Assembly (NCBI GenBank): GCA_041940025.1
Contig: JBGTSY010000001.1
Span: 62,001 to 126,000, forward strand
DNA length: 64,000 nucleotides
Direction of reading: 5' to 3'
DNA from: UBA5859 sp041940025
Lineage (GTDB): Bacteria; Pseudomonadota; Gammaproteobacteria; UBA5859
Shown here: in pieces, positions 7,796-15,404 of the stretch
Layout: the number at the start of each line of letters is the position of its first letter
Numbering within the stretch: the stretch's first letter is position 1
The notes under the pieces: generated by a model
Database searches by the model: none
Told to the model about the DNA's origin: nothing
Seen by the model: only the letters and a program-made list of their open reading frames with translations
Program-made: the position numbers and the translations under genes

Positions 7796-8515
7796 ATGCA
7801 ATACGTCACTTCAGTTGTGGCTTCACTATTACGCAAGGGCAAAGGAAACCGTGCTATCGTTCGGGACACCCAACCCGAAAAACTAATAGAGTTATATGAC
7901 ATGGAAGGTTGCCCTTATTGCCGTCTTGTTCGGGAATATTTAACAGAGTTAAACCTCGATGTATTGATTCATCCCTGTCCAAGAAAAAGCACGCGTAACC
8001 GGCAAAAATTAGCAGCCTTGGGAGGCAAACAACAGACGCCTTATCTGTACGATCCCAACACTGATACAGGTTTATACGCATCACGCACTATCATCGACTA
8101 TCTAAATGAACAATACGATCCGCGCCGCTTGCCAAAAAAATCCTCCCTCCTATTTGTCACCTCGCTAGCGGTCTCTTTAATGCGCACCATGTCAGGTATT
8201 TTATATCGCCCTTCCCTCCTGGTTGGTCAACCACTAGAACTGTTTTCCTTCGAAGCCAGTCCCCACTCTCGCCTGGTTAGAGAACGGCTCACTGAGATGG
8301 AAATTTCCTACCTTTTGCGTAACTCAGCATGTACCGCCTCAGATCCCTCTAACCAACCGAGCACCCACTTTGAGTCAACTCGACAGGAACTGTTACGCCG
8401 AAGTGGTAAGTTACAAATCCCTTATCTTTACGATCCAAATATTGGAAAAGGTTTTTCTAATTTAGAAGACATATTTCAGCACTTAACTGATACCTATTCC
8501 ACACTTCAGAGTTGA
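7796..8515 (+). CDS. Tandem glutaredoxin-like (GST N-terminal) protein
   Basis: The 239-residue protein contains two thioredoxin-fold domains of the GST N-terminal type. Domain 1 (about residues 29-110) has a CPYC redox motif (DMEGCPYCRLV) and the cis-Pro segment QQTPYLYDPN. Domain 2 (about 145-235) repeats the plan with SPHS in place of the cysteines (EASPHSRLV) and QIPYLYDPN. The first domain can be redox active; the second has lost both cysteines. The ATG at 7796 follows GAGGG. A decayed copy of its 3' end lies at 9123-9306. Confidence 0.85.
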   Translation: MQYVTSVVASLLRKGKGNRAIVRDTQPEKLIELYDMEGCPYCRLVREYLTELNLDVLIHPCPRKSTRNRQKLAALGGKQQTPYLYDPNTDTGLYASRTIIDYLNEQYDPRRLPKKSSLLFVTSLAVSLMRTMSGILYRPSLLVGQPLELFSFEASPHSRLVRERLTEMEISYLLRNSACTASDPSNQPSTHFESTRQELLRRSGKLQIPYLYDPNIGKGFSNLEDIFQHLTDTYSTLQS

Positions 8516-8622
8516 ACTCGATCTTTTATGTCTCGGTAAAGAGTTAATCTTGTGCTTTTGCGAATCGCGCCGTTATACTGAAACCAATAGTATTAAAAAT
8601 CACAAAATAGGCTCGTTAAATA

Positions 8623-9060
8623 GTGGCTATTCAAAATATATTTAAACAAATTGAAGAAATTAAAAAAGGCATTGAAAATCTCAGCGTTGAACAGCTAAAA
8701 AACGAGATCGATATCAATCCGCCTATTCTTTTGTTAGATATTCGGGAAATTCAAGAACGCATAGAACTGGGATGTATTCCGAATTCCACCCATTGCCCAC
8801 GGGGCATGATGGAATTTTGGGCCAGTCCGCAAAGCCCCTACTACCGCGATTATTTCCAGGCCGATCGCAGAACCATCATCTACTGCGCCGGCGGCGGCAG
8901 AAGTGTACTTGCCACGCGAGCCCTATTGGATATGGGATTTAGCGATGTCGCAAACTTAGACACAGGGTTTAAAGGATGGCAACAATCCGGTGAAACCATC
9001 GAAGACGTCAGCAAAACAAGTCGTTGGATGCGACGCGAGGAAAAAACACCCACATCTTGA
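8623..9060 (+). CDS. Rhodanese-like domain protein
   Basis: This 145-residue protein has a short helical N-terminal extension and a rhodanese domain with LLLDIREIQERIELGCIPNS near residue 36 and the active loop CAGGGRS near residue 87. It starts with GTG after a weak AGG. It differs from the rhodanese at 7395, so the two are paralogues rather than a recent duplication. The gene lies between the intact glutaredoxin-like gene and its decayed copy. Confidence 0.85.
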   Translation: MAIQNIFKQIEEIKKGIENLSVEQLKNEIDINPPILLLDIREIQERIELGCIPNSTHCPRGMMEFWASPQSPYYRDYFQADRRTIIYCAGGGRSVLATRALLDMGFSDVANLDTGFKGWQQSGETIEDVSKTSRWMRREEKTPTS

Positions 9061-9122
9061 TTGATGCCCGATTGATCCTGCCCAAAATATTATCGCCATG
9101 AAGCCCACTATGGGCCATTAGG

Positions 9123-9306
9123 ATAATCATAGACTACCTCGATAAACCTTCCCGTCCAATTGGGCACGCACTTTGAGTCGACTCGACCGCTACTTACACG
9201 CCAAAGCGCAGAGTAACACCTCCCTCACTTGACAAGACGAATGTTGGAAAAAGTTTGTCTAATTTAGAAGACATTTTTCAATACTCAACTGACACCGACT
9301 ACACAC
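9123..9306 (+). pseudogene. Decayed partial copy of the tandem glutaredoxin-like gene
   Basis: Bases 9240-9306 match 8438-8504 (the 3' end of the intact gene) at 56 of 67 positions without gaps. Bases 9164-9186 match 8361-8383 (CACTTTGAGTC and flanks). Bases 9123-9147 resemble 8090-8115 in domain 1. The order is kept, but large parts are missing and no reading frame is open. This is the remnant of a duplication, now 802 bases downstream of its parent with a rhodanese gene between them. Confidence 0.75.
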
Positions 9307-9605
9307 GCAACAAACGAACGGGTATTGATAATTAATCAGTACATTTATATTTTAATTTCCAGATTACTCCGTGTAGGGCAAAGCAAAACCACTATATTGA
9401 GCTAGAGCGAAAGCGCTACATGGTGTGATTTAAGTGAACCATGTGTGACCTACTCGCATTAATAGTTTGGTCAATATTTCAGCATGATCATGGGTGCTAT
9501 CCAAATCGTATCGTGCTGATCTCACAATAGAACTTTTAAATCTGTCATAGCTGATTCGCAGTCTCCGACTTAGATACCCCCCACAATTAAACTAACATTT
9601 TGCAC

Positions 9606-9647
9606 CAATTTGTCAGTTAAATATTGAATCAGTAATATGACAAATTG
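9606..9647. repeat. Perfect 10-bp inverted repeat
   Basis: CAATTTGTCA (9606-9615) and TGACAAATTG (9638-9647) are exact inverted copies separated by 22 bases of AT-rich DNA. The repeat lies just upstream of the Zur-like box and may bind a second regulator or form a hairpin. There is no T-run, so a terminator is unlikely. Confidence 0.6.
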
Positions 9648-9670
9648 AAAATGTACTAGTATATGATTTA
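9648..9670. promoter_or_regulatory. Candidate Zur (zinc uptake regulator) box
   Basis: AAAATGTACTA-G-TATATGATTTA fits the gammaproteobacterial znu operator pattern (GAAATGTTATA-N-TATAACATTTC) at 16 of 22 arm positions. It lies about 90 bases upstream of the first gene of a zinc uptake cluster, where a Zur site is expected. Zur itself is not in the window. Confidence 0.45.
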
Positions 9671-9762
9671 AACTCATGCCAACAATTGGTGCGTGCTAAT
9701 TGGTACACGCTTATCGGCCGATAAGACCCTTCACGTTCGTGAGACCCAAACACCATTCAACC

Positions 9763-10074
9763 ATGCAGATATTCCGATACAGGCAACACAATTCTCCAGG
9801 TGTCTTGATACCAAGTTTATTATGCTTGGCCTTTGTATTTGCCCAATGGAGTAGCTTTCATCACGAACTTGAACATCCCTATCACGAGGAACAAACAAGC
9901 TGTGAAATTTTTGTTGCATTTGGCAATATCGGCTTTTCTCAACCAACTAGCACCCTGCCCTATCTTTTTGACGCCAAACATACTGCGCCGGACGTACCCT
10001 TATTAACCTTAACTGAACAACTCACCTACAGATCACACCGAATTCGCGCCCCACCCATATCCATCACCGTTTAA
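9763..10074 (+). CDS. Small His-rich exported protein of the zinc uptake locus
   Basis: This 103-residue protein has a hydrophobic N-terminal segment (about residues 14-31, VLIPSLLCLAFVFAQW), then HHELEHPYHEEQTSCE, rich in metal-liganding His, Glu and Cys. It ends with the basic segment YRSHRIRAPPI. Similar small proteins beside zinc ABC genes are annotated in databases as zinc uptake chaperones; that assignment is by resemblance and context. The ATG at 9763 gives the best signal sequence; a TTG at 9700 in frame is an alternative. No strong ribosome binding site is seen. Confidence 0.6.
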   Translation: MQIFRYRQHNSPGVLIPSLLCLAFVFAQWSSFHHELEHPYHEEQTSCEIFVAFGNIGFSQPTSTLPYLFDAKHTAPDVPLLTLTEQLTYRSHRIRAPPISITV

Positions 10075-10135
10075 GATCAATCAAACAGAGTTTCCGGTTC
10101 GATCGTTTCGATTTTTTGTTGCTCAAGAGTTATTG

Positions 10136-10151
10136 AACCTAGTTCTAGGTT
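10136..10151. repeat. Short perfect palindromic hairpin
   Basis: AACCTAG-TT-CTAGGTT is a 7-bp inverted repeat with a two-base loop, 62 bases after the small zinc-locus gene. It lacks a T-run, so it is not a typical terminator. Confidence 0.5.
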
Positions 10152-10196
10152 GGATTGATACGTTTCTCTACAAAATACATTTTTAGAAATAGTTTA

Positions 10197-10227
10197 GTGA
10201 GTGCTCTCTATTAGTTGGAGCATTCAC
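10197..10227 (+). promoter_or_regulatory. Stem-loop in the leader of the outer-membrane protein gene
   Basis: GTGAGTGCTC (10197-10206) pairs with GAGCATTCAC (10218-10227), a 10-bp stem with one G-U pair and an 11-base loop. It ends about 12 bases before the AGGTGAG ribosome binding site of the gene at 10247. It could stabilise the transcript or influence translation. Confidence 0.45.
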
Positions 10228-10246
10228 CCAATAATTAGGTGAGTTT

Positions 10247-11497
10247 ATGAAATTTCGATCATTTTTAGCGTTAACATTTTCTTTGTTCATAGTCTCTTCT
10301 CACATTAGTCTGGCAAACACCACCGTTAAGATTACTGATAATAATTTCAATCCGGCAATCAGTCTCATTTTGGACGGACGTTATACCGATTTAGATCATG
10401 AAGAGTTAGAACTACCGGGATTTCAGTTGGGAGGTGAGGCGGGATTAGCAGAGCCGGGGTTTTCAACTGCTCATAACGAATTAGCGTTATCTGCCTACAT
10501 TGATGATAAGTTTTACGGATCTGCGACTATTCCCATAATTTACACGAATGGCGAAACTGAAGTTGAACTGGAAGAGATCTATATTGAAACCTTAGGTCTA
10601 GGACATGGCTTGAGTCTTAAAGCCGGTAAATTTTACTCTTCCATAGGCTATTTAAATAGTCACCATGACCATGCCCACGATTTTACTGATCGCCCCCTGG
10701 TGTACGACGCGTTTTTTGGCGGACACCTGGTGGACACCGGATTACTCGCGCAATGGCTAGCGCCCACTCCTTTTTATCTGAATTTAGGATTAGAAGTCAC
10801 TCGTGGAAGCGAATTTCCTGGCGGTGAAAATAAAGATAACAATGAAGGTCGAACTCTATTCATCAAAACAGGTGGCGATCTGGGTAGCAGTGCAAGTTGG
10901 CAACTGGGTCTATCTTATTTTTCAACAGAATTTGACCAACGGGAAGCCGGCGCACATCACCACGGAGATGAAGAACACGAGGGCGCAGAAAACTTAACGA
11001 ATGATGGTGAAGTAGAGATCAATGGAATCGATTTTATTTACAAATGGGCACCCAATGGCAATGCCAAGGAAAGTAATTTAAAAATTCAAGGAGAATATTT
11101 TATACGCGATGAGCAAGGCCGTGCGGAATTTTCCGAAGAAGGCAATGCTGCACAAGCTCAGTATGATGGCGAACACACTGGATATTATCTACAAGCTGTG
11201 TACCAATTGATGCGTCATTGGAGTGTGGGTATACGTTATGATTCACTATCTGCAGACAATGAAATCACTCAATACAACAGCGCAGCCATTGCACTCGATG
11301 AATTTCTAGAAGAAGCCAATTACGCCGAAGTTGAGGATGATCCTAGCCGATACACACTCATGCTCAGTTACGCACCTAGCCACTTCAGCCGTATCAGGCT
11401 GCAATATGGCAGCCTGGACAACGGGCTGGAAGAGAACGATATTGTCTCTCTGCAATACATCATGAGCTTGGGCTCCCACGGCGCTCATAGGTACTAA
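10247..11497 (+). CDS. Outer-membrane beta-barrel (porin-like) protein of the zinc locus
   Basis: This 416-residue protein has a signal peptide (about residues 1-23, ending SLANT) and many alternating beta strands with aromatic girdles, as in outer-membrane porins. Several His/Asp/Glu-rich loops, such as SHHDHAHD near residue 140 and HHHGDEEHEG near residue 243, could bind divalent metal. No TonB box or plug domain is evident, so a passive channel is more likely than a TonB-dependent receptor. The last residues (SHGAHRY) end in an aromatic, as BAM substrates do. Context implies zinc passage across the outer membrane. Confidence 0.75.
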   Translation: MKFRSFLALTFSLFIVSSHISLANTTVKITDNNFNPAISLILDGRYTDLDHEELELPGFQLGGEAGLAEPGFSTAHNELALSAYIDDKFYGSATIPIIYTNGETEVELEEIYIETLGLGHGLSLKAGKFYSSIGYLNSHHDHAHDFTDRPLVYDAFFGGHLVDTGLLAQWLAPTPFYLNLGLEVTRGSEFPGGENKDNNEGRTLFIKTGGDLGSSASWQLGLSYFSTEFDQREAGAHHHGDEEHEGAENLTNDGEVEINGIDFIYKWAPNGNAKESNLKIQGEYFIRDEQGRAEFSEEGNAAQAQYDGEHTGYYLQAVYQLMRHWSVGIRYDSLSADNEITQYNSAAIALDEFLEEANYAEVEDDPSRYTLMLSYAPSHFSRIRLQYGSLDNGLEENDIVSLQYIMSLGSHGAHRY

Positions 11498-11520
11498 CTC
11501 CGTCTATGAGGAAACGACCC

Positions 11521-12441
11521 ATGCGACTCAAAGACATCGTCAAAGTGATCCCCTTGCTGGTACTCTTGTCGGGTCCCACTGCGGCATTTGGAAAAATAGA
11601 AGTGCTTGCCTGTGAACCAGAATGGCATGCATTGGTACAGCAAATTGCCGGTGATAGAGTCACCAGTTTTTCTGCGACAACAGCCTGGCAAGATCCTCAC
11701 TATATAGAAGCCAAACCCTCACTGGTGGCCAAAGCCAGGCGGGCCGATCTGATTTTCTGTACTGGTGCGGATCTGGAAATTGGCTGGCTACCGTTGTTAA
11801 TTCGGCAATCTGGCAACAGCAAAATCAAGCCCGGGCAACCGGGCTATCTATTGGCTGCCGATTGGGTGGAAAAAATAGATGTGCCCGACCAGATCGACCG
11901 TAGATTGGGAGACATTCATGGTGCGGGTAATCCCCATGTGCATCTGAATCCCAATAATTTACTTATTATTGCCGAAGAGTTAACCGCTCGCCTGATGCTG
12001 ATTGATGCACAAAATAGCAACTTCTATACACAGCAACTGACAAGCTTCCAACACCAGTGGCAAAAGCAAATGGATCAGTGGCAAAAGATGGCTGAACCCT
12101 TGAGAGGTAAAAAGGTGGTTGTGCATCACCGAAGCTTAGATTATCTGTTCCAGTGGCTCGGCATGACCACGGTTGCCGATTTGGAACCAAAACCCGGCCT
12201 GCCGCCGACGAGTGGTCACCTGGCATCGCTGTTGACAGTCGTTCAACAAGAAAAACCGCACTTCATTGTCATCGCCGCGTACCAGAATCATAAAGGTGCC
12301 CGTTGGCTTGCGAAACGAACCCATCTACCCATCGTCACTTTGCCTTTCACCGTTGGCGGCGATGCCAAAAGTGATACTTTATTCAGCCTCTTTCCACGTT
12401 CAATCAATTTACTATTAAGCGCGGGCAAAAAAGATGGATGA
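11521..12441 (+). CDS. Zinc/manganese ABC transporter substrate-binding protein (ZnuA-like)
   Basis: This 306-residue periplasmic cluster A-I binding protein has a signal peptide ending near residue 23 (AAFG). Metal-ligand positions of the family are visible: DPHYIEAKPS near residue 59, GNPHVHLNP near 138 and the later KKVVVHHRS segment near 200. It lacks the long His-rich loop of E. coli ZnuA. The ATG at 11521 is preferred because AGGAAA lies about seven bases upstream; an ATG at 11506 lies upstream of that site. The stop overlaps the permease gene by eight bases. Confidence 0.88.
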   Translation: MRLKDIVKVIPLLVLLSGPTAAFGKIEVLACEPEWHALVQQIAGDRVTSFSATTAWQDPHYIEAKPSLVAKARRADLIFCTGADLEIGWLPLLIRQSGNSKIKPGQPGYLLAADWVEKIDVPDQIDRRLGDIHGAGNPHVHLNPNNLLIIAEELTARLMLIDAQNSNFYTQQLTSFQHQWQKQMDQWQKMAEPLRGKKVVVHHRSLDYLFQWLGMTTVADLEPKPGLPPTSGHLASLLTVVQQEKPHFIVIAAYQNHKGARWLAKRTHLPIVTLPFTVGGDAKSDTLFSLFPRSINLLLSAGKKDG

Positions 12442-13237
12442 ATTTTTGATTCAATTGTCTATCTTAGGCCCGGCGTTATTGGCGGGTATCGTGGTATTGG
12501 CTACTCATGTGATTTTGGGTCAAGAAGTGCTTCGCCGGGGCATAATATTTCTGGATTTAGCCATCGCCCAGGTAGCCGCTTTCGGTCTGATATTAGCTGG
12601 CGCATTAGGCTTGGATATGCAGCACTCGAACAGCCACACATTGCTACCGCAGATGGTTGCCTTTGCCGCCGCTATTGGCGGTGCAAGCGTTTTATACCTG
12701 TTTAGAACCTATGCCGCACAACTGCAAGAGGCGCTTATCGGTACGCTTTTTATCTTGGCAGCAACCGGCAGCGCACTATTATTATCCAAGGATCCCCATG
12801 GTGGCGAACGCTTAAATGAAATCCTAAACGGTCAAATATTGTGGGTTGAGTATTCGTCATTAACTGGCGCAGCGATTATTTCCGCAGCCGTATTGATACT
12901 CTGGCTGGCCGGGCGTAATCAATTAGGCAACTACCTATTCTATCCCTTGTTCGCTATCGCTATTACCCTGTCTACTCAACTGGTGGGCGTCTACTTAGTA
13001 TTTGCCAGCCTGATCATTCCGGCCATCGCCAGTCAAAATCGCTGCAAACCATTATTGACCGCTTATTCTGTAGGGGTACTGGGTTATCTCTGTGGACTGG
13101 TATTATCGACGTTACTGGATTTTCCCTCCGGCCCCATGATTGCCTGGAGTCTAGCGGGCGTGGCGTTGTTAATTTATCTGATTTCTCCGAAAAATTGTCA
13201 AAATGAGGTTGGCAGCCAATCGCCTCCCATCAGTTGA
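12434..13237 (+). CDS. Metal ABC transporter permease (ZnuB/ABC-3 family)
   Basis: This 267-residue inner-membrane protein has about eight hydrophobic helices and the ABC-3 signature region (GQEVLRRGIIFLDLAIAQVAAFG near residue 30, then YLVFASLIIPAIAS near 193). It forms the channel for the metal delivered by the preceding binding protein and overlaps that gene by eight bases. No ATPase (ZnuC) gene is found in the window, so the nucleotide-binding subunit must be encoded elsewhere. Confidence 0.88.
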   Translation: MDEFLIQLSILGPALLAGIVVLATHVILGQEVLRRGIIFLDLAIAQVAAFGLILAGALGLDMQHSNSHTLLPQMVAFAAAIGGASVLYLFRTYAAQLQEALIGTLFILAATGSALLLSKDPHGGERLNEILNGQILWVEYSSLTGAAIISAAVLILWLAGRNQLGNYLFYPLFAIAITLSTQLVGVYLVFASLIIPAIASQNRCKPLLTAYSVGVLGYLCGLVLSTLLDFPSGPMIAWSLAGVALLIYLISPKNCQNEVGSQSPPIS

Positions 13238-13334
13238 TAGGTGTCACATGGATAACAACTTGCCTGTCCATTCTACAATCGAGCCCTGCTGGACGGCGTC
13301 TACGCCTGAACCAATATACAAATCCCACTAAACC

Positions 13335-13348
13335 ATGACTTAAGTCAA
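13335..13348. promoter_or_regulatory. CRP/FNR-type palindrome
   Basis: ATGAC-TTAA-GTCAA contains a perfect 12-bp palindrome and differs from the TTGAC-N4-GTCAA pattern of FNR/DNR-like regulators by one base. Its centre is about 125 bases upstream of the predicted start of the rubrerythrin transcript, too far for a standard activator position, so its function is uncertain. Confidence 0.35.
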
Positions 13349-13431
13349 AGTCTGCTGCATTGAATTTCGTCACCGCTTGGCGCAACTGAATGGTCTTCGA
13401 TATAGTACGATTTAGAGGCATACCCTTTCTA

Positions 13432-13472
13432 TTGACAACCCGTTGCATTGATTTAGACTGAGTCTTAATCAA
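13432..13472 (+). promoter_or_regulatory. Promoter of the rubrerythrin operon with overlapping palindromic operator
   Basis: A consensus -35 TTGACA (13432-13437) and a -10 TAGACT (13454-13459) are 16 bases apart. A 25-bp palindrome at 13448-13472, arms TTGATTTAGACT and AGTCTTAATCAA around one central base and matching at 11 of 12 positions, covers the -10 element and the likely start point. This is where a repressor would bind. I do not recognise the motif. Confidence 0.6.
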
Positions 13473-13499
13473 TCATTCCAGCTTACAGGAGTCACAAAA

Positions 13500-13916
13500 A
13501 TGGATCTTAAAGGAAGCAAAACAGAACAAAACCTCAAAGACGCTTTCGCTGGTGAATCTCAAGCAAACAGACGATACCTATACTTTGCGGCAAAAGCTGA
13601 TGTGGAAGGCTATAACGACGTGTCTGCGGTATTTCGTTCAACAGCCGAAGGGGAAACTGGACATGCCCACGGACATTTAGAATATCTGGAAGCAGTGGGC
13701 GATCCGGCCACTGGTTTACCCATTGGTGAAACCGCGAATAATTTAAAGGCAGCCATTGCAGGTGAAACCCATGAATATACGGATATGTATCCGGGTATGG
13801 CTAAATCTGCTCGTGATGAAGGATTTGACGAAATCGCCGACTGGTTCGAAACTTTAGCAAAAGCCGAGCGATCACACGCCAATCGATTCCAAAAAGCTTT
13901 GGATTCTCTCGACTAA
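13500..13916 (+). CDS. Rubrerythrin-type ferritin-like diiron protein (no rubredoxin domain)
   Basis: This 138-residue four-helix protein has the rubrerythrin ligand pattern: an N-terminal Glu in FAGESQANRRY, EGETGHAHGH (ExxH), GETHEYT and AKAERSHANRF (ExxH). It probably reduces hydrogen peroxide in the cytoplasm. It stops after the diiron domain and lacks the C-terminal rubredoxin centre of classical rubrerythrins, so an external electron donor is needed. CAGGAG lies upstream of the ATG. The Fe-S protein and DUF3501 genes follow on the same strand, a recurring trio. Confidence 0.93.
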   Translation: MDLKGSKTEQNLKDAFAGESQANRRYLYFAAKADVEGYNDVSAVFRSTAEGETGHAHGHLEYLEAVGDPATGLPIGETANNLKAAIAGETHEYTDMYPGMAKSARDEGFDEIADWFETLAKAERSHANRFQKALDSLD

Positions 13917-13939
13917 TTTTTAAGAATCGCGCTCGTTCC

Positions 13940-13967
13940 TGGGCTGAAGACGATTTTCTTCAGCCCA
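13940..13967. repeat. Perfect 11-bp hairpin between rubrerythrin and the Fe-S protein gene
   Basis: TGGGCTGAAGA and TCTTCAGCCCA form an 11-bp stem with a six-base loop, 23 bases after the rubrerythrin stop. No T-run follows, so a partial terminator or an mRNA-processing or stability element that sets unequal expression within the operon is more likely. Confidence 0.6.
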
Positions 13968-13998
13968 AACATGATGCAGTTCAAAATAAAATAATGAT

Positions 13999-15396
13999 AT
14001 GGATCAGAATAACCAAAGCCCCCGCGAAGGCAGTTTGGACGCACCCACTCGACATCCCATAGATTGGCAAAATCCCCAATATTTTGACGAGCAAGATTTA
14101 TTTGCAGAGCTAGAGCGCGTGTTCGACATTTGTCATGGTTGCCGCAGATGTTTCAATCTATGCCACTCGTTTCCGCTGTTATTTGACGCCATAGATGAGT
14201 CAGACTCCGGTGAGCTGGATGGCGTCGACAAATCGGTATATTGGCAGGTAGCCGAACATTGTTATCTGTGTGACATGTGTTTTATGAGTAAATGTCCCTA
14301 TGTGCCTCCCCATGAATGGAACATAGACTTCCCTCATTTAATGTTGCGTACCAAGGCCGTGCGTTTTCAGCAAGGCAAAACAAAATTTCGAGACACATTT
14401 CTCACTTCCACCGACAACAACGGTAAGAATCTCGCTATCCCGCTGGTGGCGCAAACAGTCAATCATGTGAATCAACAAAAGTTAGCCAGACAATTGTTGG
14501 AAAAAACCATAGGCATTCACCATCAAGCGCCCGTGCCCCCTTACCAGAGCAAACCCTTACGCAAGCGATTGAAAAAGGAGATTTTGCATTCTCCCGTAGA
14601 CGCAGAGATATTATCCGCTGAAGAAAAAGAGGCCAGCCCCATTGAGCCCCCCGACGGGGTACGCCCAATTCTCGGGCGGGTTGTGCTCTTTACTACCTGT
14701 TATGGCAACTACAACGAACCCCAGTTTGGAGAAGACTTGGTAGCAGTCTTCAAACACAATGGTATTCTATTGCATCTGCCACAACACGAAGTCTGTTGCG
14801 GTATGCCTAAAATGGAGCTGGGTGATCTGCAGTCTGTGCATAAACTGAAAAATCAAAATGTCCCTGAATTGGTAGCTTGGATCCGAGAGGGATGGGACGT
14901 GATCACGCCAGTCCCCTCCTGCACACTGATGTTTAAACAGGAACTACCCTTATTATATAAGGGCGATTGGGAGGTGGAGACTCTGGCCAGACACGCCTTT
15001 GATCCCTTTGAATATTTGGCCCTATGGCACAAAAAGGGGCAACTGAACACCGAGTTCAAACATCCTTTGGGTAAAATCGCCTATCATGTGCCTTGCCATT
15101 TACGCGTTCAAAACATTGGCTTGAAAACCAAAGAGGTGTTGTCCTTAGTACCAAATACCGAAGTGCAAGCCATTGAGCGCTGTTCCGGCCACAATGGCAC
15201 CTATGCGGTCAAAAAAGAGACTCACGAACTTTCTGTGAAAATTGGTAAACCTGTCGCCAATCGCATTCAGAAAGTGGAAGCGGATCACTATGGTAGCGAC
15301 TGTCCGATGGCGGGCCGCCAATTGCAACATATCCTGCAAGCTGACACGCCGGCGGAGCATCCTATGAGCTTGTTACGACTCGCCTACGGGATATAA
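13999..15396 (+). CDS. GlpC/HdrD-like Fe-S oxidoreductase
   Basis: This 465-residue cytoplasmic protein has two 4Fe-4S ferredoxin clusters near residues 47-100 (CHGCRRCFNLCH and CYLCDMCFMSKCP). Two cysteine-rich CCG-type domains follow, centred near HEVCCGMPKME (residue 265) and PCHLRVQNIG...RCSGHNG (370-400), as in heterodisulfide reductase subunit D and glycerol-3-phosphate dehydrogenase subunit C. The second CCG motif reads CSG rather than CCG. No flavin dehydrogenase subunit is present, so it is not GlpABC. Its place between rubrerythrin and DUF3501 suggests that it passes electrons to the peroxidase. Confidence 0.85.
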   Translation: MDQNNQSPREGSLDAPTRHPIDWQNPQYFDEQDLFAELERVFDICHGCRRCFNLCHSFPLLFDAIDESDSGELDGVDKSVYWQVAEHCYLCDMCFMSKCPYVPPHEWNIDFPHLMLRTKAVRFQQGKTKFRDTFLTSTDNNGKNLAIPLVAQTVNHVNQQKLARQLLEKTIGIHHQAPVPPYQSKPLRKRLKKEILHSPVDAEILSAEEKEASPIEPPDGVRPILGRVVLFTTCYGNYNEPQFGEDLVAVFKHNGILLHLPQHEVCCGMPKMELGDLQSVHKLKNQNVPELVAWIREGWDVITPVPSCTLMFKQELPLLYKGDWEVETLARHAFDPFEYLALWHKKGQLNTEFKHPLGKIAYHVPCHLRVQNIGLKTKEVLSLVPNTEVQAIERCSGHNGTYAVKKETHELSVKIGKPVANRIQKVEADHYGSDCPMAGRQLQHILQADTPAEHPMSLLRLAYGI

Positions 15397-15404
15397 TCTC
15401 AATT

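Larger units (their letters stand above)
9307..9762. other. AT-rich intergenic region with regulatory repeats
   Basis: No coding frame can be supported. The stretch holds a 7-bp inverted repeat (ACATGGT/ACCATGT, about 9417-9443), the 10-bp inverted repeat at 9606-9647 and the Zur-like box at 9648-9670. The last two probably belong to the promoter of the zinc locus. Confidence 0.5.

Noticed and set aside
13940..13967. Intrinsic terminator after rubrerythrin
   Set aside because: The stem is strong but no T-run follows, and the downstream genes belong to the same conserved trio.
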